NCBI GenBank assembly: GCA_030144725.1
Contig: JASKMD010000007.1
Coordinates: forward strand, 7,665,368-7,729,367
From: Haematococcus lacustris
Lineage: Eukaryota > Chlorophyta > Chlorophyceae > Chlamydomonadales > Haematococcaceae
Reading direction: 5' to 3'
DNA: 64,000 nt
The notes below the pieces were generated by a model. The model had not been told where the DNA came from. It saw only the letters and a list, made by a program, of their open reading frames with translations, and made no database searches. Shown here piece by piece: positions 40,801-49,307 of this stretch; position 1 is the stretch's first letter, and every line of letters starts with the position of its first letter. A program made the position numbers and the translations under genes.

Positions 40801-43245
40801 CACGCTCAGCGCTGGGCCGCCTGCGGCGCGGAACCGCTCCAAAGCCTCCACCACCACTTCCCCGTCCTTGACCCGATCCGCCACCAGGATGGTGAGGTCG
40901 TCCGCGTACTCCTTGGTGGGAAGCGCGGGGGTCAGGGTGGCAGCGTGCATGGCCAGGGGACTAGTGGGAATAGCGGGGGTGGTGATGCGACCCGCCCGCT
41001 GGAGCGAGCTGAGGTAGCTAACGAGCGGTTGCAACACCACACACCAGTACAACGGGGAAGCCCCACTGCCCTGTAGAAGCCCAGAGGCCAAGGGGAAGTT
41101 GTCGGTGAGGTAGCCGTTGACGAGCACCTGGCTGGTGGCCCCCCGGTGCAGCAGCTGCGCCCAGCGCACGTGCCCCTGCTGGCTGAACCCCATGGCCTCT
41201 AGCGTGTCCTGGAGCAGGCTCCAGGAAACGTTGTCATAGGCCCCTGCCAGGTCCAGCAACAGAAGCCAGGCAGGGCTGTGCCGCTGCTGGAGCCACTCCA
41301 GCAAGCCTAGGTGGAACTGCACGCTGTCGTTGATGTCCCTCCCCAGGATGCAAGCTGACTGGGAAGGAGACACCAGCAGGTCCAGCGGCAGCTGCAGCCT
41401 GTCCTCTAGGGCCCGGGCCACCAGCCGCACATCGCAGTTGAGCAGCGTGATGGGGCGGTACCCCGCCACCTGGTCTCTAGGCTTGCCAGCCTTGGGCACC
41501 AGGGTAATGACCCCAGTGAGGAACTCAGCCAGGGGGGCTGGGTCGCTCGTATCTGCCAGAGCCTCTCTCAGCATGGCCCGCAAAGGGCCCACCAGCTGAG
41601 GCCAAGGCCGGTCGTACACCTCCATGGGCAGCCCGTCTAGCCCCGGGGCCTTGCTGTGAGCACTGCCCTGAAGGGCCCGACCCAGCTCCTCCTCCGAGAG
41701 CATGGGATCTCCCCCAGGCCCTTCCGCAGCCCTGGCCTGAGCGGGGGTGAGACGTGAGGTAAGGCAGTTAAGCAGAGTGGCGCGCGCGGCTGGGTCGATG
41801 GCCTTTGCAGCGTAGACTCCGGTAGGCGCGGCGGCTGAATAGTGCTGTTCAAAGGCCTGGCACGCTGAGCGCACCCCGTTTGGAGTGGTGAGGTCGGCCG
41901 CCAAGCCGGGCTGCCCGGGGAGCTGAAGGGAGGAGATGAGGGTGGGGGTGTGCGCAGGCTGGTCGCGGTGGTAGAAAAAGAAGGAGGAGCGGTCGCCATA
42001 CACCTGGTCCAGGACAGCGCTGGCTAGCAGGGACTGATGGGCCACCTGCACGCGCTCCCCCACCCCGGCTAGGGCTGTCGTCTCACCGAGGTGCTGCGCT
42101 GCAAGCACTTCTGCCTGGCCGGCCTGCTCTGCTAGCTGCAGTTGGCGCACGAGGTGGGCCCTTGCAGCCAAGGCTGCCTTCTCCCTGCGCTGCCGCAGGT
42201 CACGCCTAGCTCGGCGCTTGGTCCGCAGGAACTGCTGGGCCCGCAGGGCCATGCCCTGCTTGATGCAGGCCCACCTGGCCCTTTGCCCGTCCCTAGGCTG
42301 CGTCCCCAGCTGTCTGGCGGCCTCATGGTGAGCGTCCTCCGCCTGCAGGTACCCCTTGAGATAGTCCAGCAGCTCAGGGTCGTCAAGGTGGGCGGGGTGC
42401 AGCTGCCAGGGGGCGGGGGCAGTGAGGGGGGGGTCGGGAGGGCACAGGGAGACTGAGACGGGCTGGTGGTCGGTGGGCACCGGCCGCACCCCCAAGATGG
42501 TGCTGTCCAACTGCCACTGAGCTAGGCCCTCCGAGACATACCACCGGTCTAGGCGGGCGCCTGTCTGTCAACGCTCACTGAAGTGAGTGAGGTCCCTGGC
42601 AGAGGGGGGGCGTAGCTGCCGCCAGGCGTCCACCAGGCCCCTCTCCGTCACCAGCTGCCTCAGCTGCTCTGCCCCCTGGCCCCGGCTACCCACCCAGGCC
42701 TCCCCGTGCTGAGAGCCCTGCGGGACCCCTACCCTATCCCAAGGGGAGAGGATGCAATTGAAGTCACCCCCCATGATGATGAGGCGGCCCTCCGCAGTTG
42801 GGGGAAGGCAGGCGGGGAGGCAAACAGAAAAGAACGTGGAGCGCTCCGACTGTTGCGCTGGGGCATACACGCACACCAAGGAGACAGGCCTACCAGCCAG
42901 AACCCCGTCCACTCGCAGGACCCGTCCCTGGGCCGCCTCTGCCTGCAGCTGCACCTGGGTGCACCCCTTCAAGAGGGTGGAGGGCTTGACGAGCACTAGG
43001 CAACCCTGGGAGCTGCCGGTGCCGGGAGTGTAGAACCACTGACCACGCCAGGCTGGCTTGGCCCCGGAGAGGGCTTCGGCCCACTGCCACACGCTTTCCG
43101 CCTTGTGGCACTCTTGGAGGAAAACCACCTGCGCCGGGCTGTCAGCGGACCAGTCTAGCAGAGCCTGAAGCTTGTGCGGTTGGGCTAGGCCCTGCACGTT
43201 GAGGGTGACCGCCATAAACCTGGCAGCCACACCTGGGCGCTGCAT
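37842..43245 (-). pseudogene. LINE ORF2: endonuclease, reverse transcriptase, zinc knuckle; two disruptions
   Basis: The ORF2 start (43245) follows the ORF1 stop by two bases. Endonuclease motifs: LNVQGL, LQECHK (Glu), VCVYAPAQ, GGDFNCI (Asp, Asn), DAWRQLRP and, after the break, PTDHQPV (Asp-His). RT motifs: LVPKAGKPRDQVAGYRPITL, LLDLAGAYDNVSW, SGLLQGSGASPLYW and EYADDLT (catalytic Asp pair). The C-terminal part has CRLCQPGQLETLTHAFLTC (Cys-x2-Cys ... His-x4-Cys) as in zf-RVT. Break 1 is a single in-frame TGA at 42568-42570 inside the endonuclease. Break 2 is a frame change near 39300-39340, in a run of about 13 Gs, between RT and the zinc knuckle. A (GGGGCA)n-like tract at 40510-40660 encodes a Gly-Ala repeat within the RT region. 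The copy is probably inactive. Confidence 0.85.
40505..40670. repeat. GGGGCA-type repeat within LINE ORF2
   Basis: On the plus strand this is CCCCTG units with T variants; on the minus strand, GGGGCA read as Gly-Ala repeats. It is the same unit as the intronic arrays at 4953-5203, 10632-10706 and 11917-12060. Confidence 0.85.
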
Positions 43246-43247
43246 AG

Positions 43248-43793
43248 CTAAGCTTGGCTCGCCCCCGCGCGGGCTACGCGTGTGTGGAGGAGGGAGGTTG
43301 GGCTAGGAGGAGAAGGCTGACCTGACAGGGGGTGGGGGATGGGGGGAGGGACGGAAGTGGCCTCAATGCAAGCCAGCTTTGCCCCAGGGCGACGAAGGCG
43401 GACCCGGGGCTCACGACTATAGATGGCTAGTGGGGGCCGAGGGGGAAGAGGACCGAAGAGCAGACCCTCTTCATCCTGGACACTTACTCGCTCTGGCTGC
43501 TGCCGCTTTGGCACCCTGGGCCTCTCCTCTTGGGGGCAAGGTGACTCAACTACAGGGCTGGCAGAGGCCCCCTGCGAGCTGGCTAGGCTGGTGGTGGGGC
43601 TGAGCAGGCCGTAGCGGAGCGTGTGTGGGGTCCCACGGCCAAGGTGGGTAGCACGCTGCCTGTCGGCTTGCCGCTGCCAAAGCTGAGCCTCCCTCTCATC
43701 AGAGCTAGAACTTGAAGAAAGAATGCCAAAGCGGCGCCGGCGAGGCCCACCTTGGGCTAGCTGGGCTGCTGGCTGTGAAGAGCAAAAGCTCAA
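43248..43793 (-). CDS. LINE ORF1, 3' part (181 codons)
   Basis: This is an open frame of 181 codons rich in Ser, Pro, Arg and Gln (for example RRRRFGILSSSSSSDEREAQ). The stop TAG at 43248-43250 is two bases before the ORF2 ATG, an arrangement typical of two-ORF LINEs. No RRM or zinc knuckle is visible. The frame opens at about the place where the element meets unrelated DNA, so the N-terminus is probably missing through 5' truncation. Confidence 0.55.
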   Translation of the reverse strand: MSFCSSQPAAQLAQGGPRRRRFGILSSSSSSDEREAQLWQRQADRQRATHLGRGTPHTLRYGLLSPTTSLASSQGASASPVVESPCPQEERPRVPKRQQPERVSVQDEEGLLFGPLPPRPPLAIYSREPRVRLRRPGAKLACIEATSVPPPIPHPLSGQPSPPSPTSLLHTRVARAGASQA

Positions 43794-43799
43794 GATGAT

Positions 43800-44600
43800 G
43801 CTTCAGCTGACCATATAACACGATGCCAGGCGAAAGTGGAAGACCTTGCCAGGGTGGCTGCACAGGGGCGAGATACATGGCGCTGGGCTTGGTTGCACCA
43901 GCAAGAAAATGTTTGTTGGCACAGCTTCTGCAAAGTGCCATGCTACTGTGGGTGCAGCTCGCCATGCACCACTGGCCTGCGCTTATGTGCACAGGGATGG
44001 AGCTGGACTGGGCAACCCTGACGGAGCAATTGATGAAGTTGGACCCAAGCCAGGCAGTGACGGTCAGCTGTGACACATCTGAAAAAATATACAAATGGGC
44101 CAGCATGGACAAACCAGGCCACCTCGTGCCGCGATTTCTGCACCCGCTTGTTGTAGAGGTCCAGTCAAGGCTGTCCCCCGTTTATTCCTTGTGTAACAGT
44201 CCAGGCACTCAGCTAGGATGAATGGTAGGTTTGTGTTTCTTTTCTGCATGCAAGATTCTGTGAGATTTGATTTGCATCTTACTTATGACGAGATCTTGAG
44301 AGACTTGGGGGACTTCTTGAGTGCTAGATGCTGGAGGGGCTTGGTTCAGACTTCTTGCAGCCTTCTGATGGACTTGCTTTGCTTCTGCTTGCAATGACTA
44401 CTCTTCTCTGGATGGATTAGTTCTTTACGACGTCTTCACGATGTAAGTACACTGCACTACCCACTGCGCGACTCGGAGGCTGTCGATAAGTATGTAGACA
44501 GCCGCAGCGGCAGCAATAGCCGCACAAGTCAGCATGCTCGACGGCTGCAAGCCGGCACTTATGCCTCAGCCGACCATGCATCCTGACCGCACAAACACTA
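43800..44600. other. Non-coding region beyond the LINE with a stray copy of MYND copy A terminal-exon DNA
   Basis: From about 43938 to 44068 (+) the sequence matches 25632-25762 of copy A. It includes the splice acceptor GTGCACAG and the first residues of the terminal exon (MELDWATL then KLDPSQ). Similarity stops at GTGACGGTC. No further exon follows and the frame closes, so this is a fragment. The rest of the stretch has no supported gene. Confidence 0.6.
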
Positions 44601-45386
44601 CTGTTACATCTGGTTTCCGCAATTGTTCGTTCATCGCGACCTTTGCGCAGTGACACCGGACCCAACTCAATCGGAGGTGCCATTGGAGCCGGAACTGATG
44701 GCATCAGCTCCAGCGCTTGTCACTGTGCCTGTTGCTGCAGAGACTCCTGCGTTAGAAGTCGCTGTACAACCTGTACCTGCTGTGCTTGCTGTGCTTGCAC
44801 TGCTGTTTCGCAGACTTCCTTTGCCCGTTTACACGGAGATCCCGCTTAAGCGGAGCCTGCTGTTGTGCAGAGCCTGCGTTTGCAGAGGCTTGTATTGCTG
44901 ACTTGCTTTGCCCGTTCACACGGAGACTCCCGCTTGCGCGGAGCCTGCTGTTGCAAAGGATGCTTTGTCCCGCTCACGCGGAGGAATGCTGAGCTTGCCT
45001 TGCACAATGTCATGTGCGCTGCTTGCCACCTACATCCCCGCCACCACCCTAGCCTAGCACCAAACCTGACCACAGAAGCAGCCAACCGTCCATGGCCTGC
45101 CCTTAGCAGAGTTACATCATAGTGAAACTGCAGCCAACACACATCCAGCGCCTTGCTGAGACCCTGCAACATACTAGGCTGCACAACCTTACACCAACCT
45201 GCTCTATGCCGAGCCTCATCTCTATCACCACAACCAACCTGCTCAAACAGAGAACACATAGCTGCACTCCTGCCCTATGCAGAGACGCCTTACACCAGCA
45301 ACAACACATACCTGGCCACCTCTAGGCACAGAGCACACCCAACATGTGATCACCAACAACATCACCCTGCTCAAGCAGAGAACAGT
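44600..45386. repeat. Degenerate repeats with CCGCTTAAGCGG-type palindromes
   Basis: A block of about 90 bp with CTTTGCCCGTT-ACACGGAGA-CCCGCTT--GCGGAG-CCTGCTGTTG occurs near 44818-44870 and 44910-44962, with a third decayed version near 44968-44985. The first contains the perfect palindrome CCGCTTAAGCGG. Clusters of GCTGTGCTTGC triplet-like DNA surround it. No gene is claimed. Confidence 0.5.
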
Positions 45387-46030
45387 ATCCATCCCATCCA
45401 TCCCATCCCATCCCATCCCATCCCATCCCATCCCATCCCATCCCATCCCATCCCATCCCATCCCATCCCATCCCATCCCATCCCATCCCATCCCATCCCA
45501 TCCCATCCCATCCCATCCCATCCCATCCCATCCCATCCCATCCCATCCCATCCCATCCCATCCCATCCCATCCCATCCCATCCCATCCCATCCCATCCCA
45601 TCCCATCCCATCCCATCCCATCCCATCCCATCCCATCCCATCCCATCCCATCCCATCCCATCCCATCCCATCCCATCCCATCCCATCCCATCCCATCCCA
45701 TCCCATCCCATCCCATCCCATCCCATCCCATCCCATCCCATCCCATCCCATCCCATCCCATCCCATCCCATCCCATCCCATCCCATCCCATCCCATCCCA
45801 TCCCATCCCATCCCATCCCATCCCATCCCATCCCATCCCATCCCATCCCATCCCATCCCATCCCATCCCATCCCATCCCATCCCATCCCATCCCATCCCA
45901 TCCCATCCCATCCCATCCCATCCCATCCCATCCCATCCCATCCCATCCCATCCCATCCCATCCCATCCCATCCCATCCCATCCCATCCCATCCCATCCCA
46001 TCCCATCCCATCCCATCCCATCCCATCCCA
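45387..46030. repeat. (TCCCA)n pentanucleotide satellite
   Basis: About 128 perfect TCCCA units without interruption. Because 5 is not a multiple of 3, the repeat is open in several frames on both strands; the long Ser-His-Pro-Ile and Gly-Trp-Asp-Met frames are artefacts. Confidence 0.98.
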
Positions 46031-47045
46031 GCCCAGCCCAGCCCAGCCCAGCCCAGCCCAGCCCAGCCCAGCCCAGCCCAGCCCAGCCCAGCCCAGCCCA
46101 GCCCAGCCCAGCCCAGCCCAGCCCAGCCCAGCCCAGCCCAGCCCAGCCCAGCCCAGCCCAGCCCAGCCCAGCCCAGCCCAGCCCAGCCCAGCCCAGCCCA
46201 GCCCAGCCCAGCCCAGCCCAGCCCAGCCCAGCCCAGCCCAGCCCAGCCCAGCCCAGCCCAGCCCAGCCCAGCCCAGCCCAGCCCAGCCCAGCCCAGCCCA
46301 GCCCAGCCCAGCCCAGCCCAGCCCAGCCCAGCCCAGCCCAGCCCAGCCCAGCCCAGCCCAGCCCAGCCCAGCCCAGCCCAGCCCAGCCCAGCCCAGCCCA
46401 GCCCAGCCCAGCCCAGCCCAGCCCAGCCCAGCCCAGCCCAGCCCAGCCCAGCCCAGCCCAGCCCAGCCCAGCCCAGCCCAGCCCAGCCCAGCCCAGCCCA
46501 GCCCAGCCCAGCCCAGCCCAGCCCAGCCCAGCCCAGCCCAGCCCAGCCCAGCCCAGCCCAGCCCAGCCCAGCCCAGCCCAGCCCAGCCCAGCCCAGCCCA
46601 GCCCAGCCCAGCCCAGCCCGCCAGCCCAGCCCAGCCCAGCCCAGCCCAGCCCAGCCCAGCCCAGCCCAGCCCAGCCCAGCCCAGCCCAGCCCAGCCCAGC
46701 CCAGCCCAGCCCAGCCCAGCCCAGCCCAGCCCAGCCCAGCCCAGCCCAGCCCAGCCCAGCCCAGCCCAGCCCAGCCCAGCCCAGCCCAGCCCAGCCCAGC
46801 CCAGCCCAGCCCAGCCCAGCCCAGCCCAGCCCAGCCCAGCCCAGCCCAGCCCAGCCCAGCCCAGCCCAGCCCAGCCCAGCCCAGCCCAGCCCAGCCCAGC
46901 CCAGCCCAGCCCAGCCCAGCCCAGCCCAGCCCAGCCCAGCCCAGCCCAGCCCAGCCCAGCCCAGCCCAGCCCAGCCCAGCCCAGCCCAGCCCAGCCCAGC
47001 CCAGCCCAGCCCAGCCCAGCCCAGCCCAGCCCAGCCCAGCCCAGC
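46031..47045. repeat. (GCCCA)n pentanucleotide satellite, contiguous with (TCCCA)n
   Basis: About 203 GCCCA units following the TCCCA block directly, with one visible interruption near 46616-46624 (CCCGCCAGCCC). The switch is a single T-to-G change in every unit after 46030. Confidence 0.98.
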
Positions 47046-47261
47046 CAGCTTACCCAGGGTTCTTTGCCGCTGGTACTTGTAGACCACACGCAGTTGCCGG
47101 CTCACAGTTGTGCGCTCGCCAGGCCGGTGAGTGTTGGCCTCTGTGATGAACAGCCGCCGGCATGTGGGCGACGGCTGACTTGTGGCTTCAACATCAACCT
47201 GGCTGTGCTGAGGTATTGTTGAGCTGTGTATGCTGGGAGGTATTGTTGAGCTGTGTATGCT

Positions 47262-47545
47262 GGGAGGGAGTGGGAGGGGGTGGGAGGGGGTGGGAGGGCG
47301 GGGCTGGGGCTGGGAGGGGGCGTGGGAGGGCGGGGCTGGGGCTGGGAGGGGGTGGGAGGGGGTGGGAGGGAGGGGCTGAGGCTGGGAGGGGCTGGGAGGG
47401 GGTGGGAGGGCGGGGCGGGGGGTGGGAGGGGGTGGGAGGGCGGGGCTGGGGGTGGGAGGGCGGGGCTGGGGCAGAGAGGGGCAGGGAGGGGGTGGGAGGG
47501 AGGGGCTGGGGTGGGGAGGGGTGGGCAGGGGGTGGGAGTGCGGTG
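47262..47545. repeat. G-rich minisatellite (GGGAGGGGGTGGGAGGG type)
   Basis: About 280 bp of irregular units of GGGAGG, GGGTGGGAGGG and CGGGGCTGGGG. Runs of three to five Gs at short spacing on the plus strand would suit G-quadruplex formation. Confidence 0.9.
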
Positions 47546-47639
47546 CTGGGGGTGGGGTGCTGGAAGGGTTCCGGTTGGGCTAGTCAGCACTGAAAGGCAA
47601 AGTTAGGTCACGCCAACTTATGTTCCCACATGCCTAATC

Positions 47640-48060
47640 AATGGAATGCCGTGCTTTCTTCTCCAACAACTGTGTCGTTGAGTAAGGAACAACGTTACAG
47701 AGCCACAGTCTAGATATCCAGTGTGGTCAGCTCACAACGTGCCAGTTTGTGGAAGGTGGTCCCTTTTTCTGCGTGACTGGCTTTTTCTGCGTGACGCACA
47801 TTCTCCGCGTATCTTGCAATGTCTACAAGGCAAAGTCATGTCGCGCCAAAGTCATTTGCAACAGGCCTGCTCAACAAAGTGCAATGCTTTCTTCTCCAAC
47901 AGCTGTGTCGTTGAGCACGGAGAAGAGAAATAGAGCCAGAATCTAGATATTCACAGTTATCAGCTCACAACATGCCAGTTTGTGGAAGGGGGTCCCTTGT
48001 TCTGTGTGACTGGCGAGAGAGAAACGCACATTCTCCGCGTATCTTGCAATGCCGCTCTAT
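47640..48060. repeat. Direct duplication of a segment of about 170-180 bp
   Basis: The blocks TTTCTTCTCCAACA, TCAGCTCACAAC, GCCAGTTTGTGGAAGG and CACATTCTCCGCGTATCTTG appear in the same order at about 47650-47822 and 47887-48052, a period near 235 bp. The two copies have diverged moderately. I do not recognise the unit. Confidence 0.75.
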
Positions 48061-48387
48061 TTCTTGCCCCACGACGGTCTTCCGACGCCGCCTGCACCAA
48101 TGAAAGGCTCGTGGAGCAAGCCTGGCGGGCTGAACATTGATTGTACTCCCTGCTCGATAGCATGCGCAGCTCTATCCCTGACGCCGCTACATACCCCTCA
48201 TGCAATTGAGGCAGCTGAGGTCCGCGATCGCTTGCGCCGGCATGGTAGTGGCAAGAGGTAGCGCGCCGCTTGCTAGGAGACGCGCAGTAATTCGCATCTG
48301 CCAATGTGATAAACGCTATTGAAAACGGTGCAGTATTGAGAGAGTACTTGCATGAAGATTACCAACCCCATGTTAGGGACTCGTGAC

Positions 48388-48791
48388 TAGGGCGTGCCGG
48401 GTCTTAAGACCCGCCTGATGTTTTGGGTCCTAAAGGTCTTAAGACCGGTACTAGAGGTCTTAAGACCTGAAAGTAGCACTTATGCGAGAGGGGGCGTGGT
48501 CGCGATATTTCCGATGGGTTGCCCTGGTGCACAATGGCACATCGACAATTGCATCCGGCATATGTCACTGCACTCTACTCATAGGTACTCATTTGTACTT
48601 TTAGGTCCAGCGAGCTTCGGCTGGAGGATGAGTGTCTTCGGTGTCGGGCGGTGTAAGACTGACAGGCGTAGTCATAGCGCTAGTGGCGCTGATGTGTGCC
48701 GCCGGTGGGCCGGTGAGGTCTTAAGACCCCGTTCAAAATCCTCAGGGTCTTAAGACCCGGGTCTTAATAGGACCTGGCCGGGAACGCCCTA
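48388..48791. mobile_element. TA-flanked MITE with GGTCTTAAGACC palindromes
   Basis: The element starts TA-GGGCGTGCCGGGTC (48388) and its other end, reverse-complemented, starts TA-GGGCGTTCCCGG (48791). That gives imperfect terminal inverted repeats next to a TA dinucleotide, as in Tc1/mariner-type MITEs. The perfect 12-bp palindrome GGTCTTAAGACC occurs at 48400-48411, 48435-48446, 48456-48467, 48717-48728 and 48746-48757, with a half-type GGTCTTAATAGGACC near 48760. The middle (48470-48715) has no coding potential. Assignment to a superfamily is inference. Confidence 0.6.
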
Positions 48792-49307
48792 CTCCTGACC
48801 GTAAGGGGCATGATGGAGCAAGCATGATGGGCGGCACTTCCAATTGCATCTTAAGGTGTACCACCTTGCCTGCCAAATATTGAATGCCCCATCGGAACCT
48901 CATCATCCAATGTCGCAGTGGCGAATTCTATCCGTTCATCGGAGCCACGTGGTCTCCATGAATGTCTTGCACATCCTGAGATACACTTCGCTGTCCATTC
49001 TGCGATGCATTGCATTAGATACGGGGCTAAAATGCCAGCGTCCAAATTCATACGAAGTGACACAGCTGCAACAGCTTCCTTGGGCACGGATAGAAGCAGA
49101 GGAAAAAGAAGGTAAGGCAGAGTCTACTTAACCTCTTCACATATTACTGCATGTTACTGTGACACATGTTACTGCTGAACCGCAAGCTTCCCTCGGTAGA
49201 GCGGCTGTGTATGTGCCCTACCATGGCATACAGCCAATGATCAACAACCTGGACGTTCATCCAAACGACTGCAATTGAGGCCGTAAGCTTGAGGCCCGCG
49301 ATGCCTA

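Larger units (their letters stand above)
37390..43793 (-). mobile_element. LINE (non-LTR retrotransposon), 5'-truncated, zf-RVT type
   Basis: In transcription order (minus strand): part of an ORF1 (43793-43248), then ORF2 with an apurinic-type endonuclease, a reverse transcriptase and a C-terminal CCHC zinc knuckle (43245-37842), then a 3' UTR ending in a (CTCTCTTAGT)-like pyrimidine tract near 37440. The 3' boundary is estimated. The element sits head-on to nothing; its 3' end lies about 100 bp upstream of the copy B start codon. Confidence 0.85.

Noticed and set aside
43250..43800. LINE ORF1 frame as an independent host gene
   Set aside because: It ends two bases before ORF2 on the same strand and has the base composition of the LINE, so it is treated as the element's truncated ORF1.
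45153..47222. Very long open frames of Ser-His-Pro-Ile / Ser-Pro-Ala-Gln and Gly-Trp-Asp-Met / Gly-Trp-Ala-Gly repeats
   Set aside because: They are by-products of pentanucleotide satellites that contain no stop in several frames on both strands; there is no non-repetitive coding sequence or splice context.
48388..48791. CRISPR-like array because of the repeated GGTCTTAAGACC
   Set aside because: The repeats are palindromic, unevenly spaced and clustered at the ends of an element with terminal inverted repeats in a eukaryotic genome.
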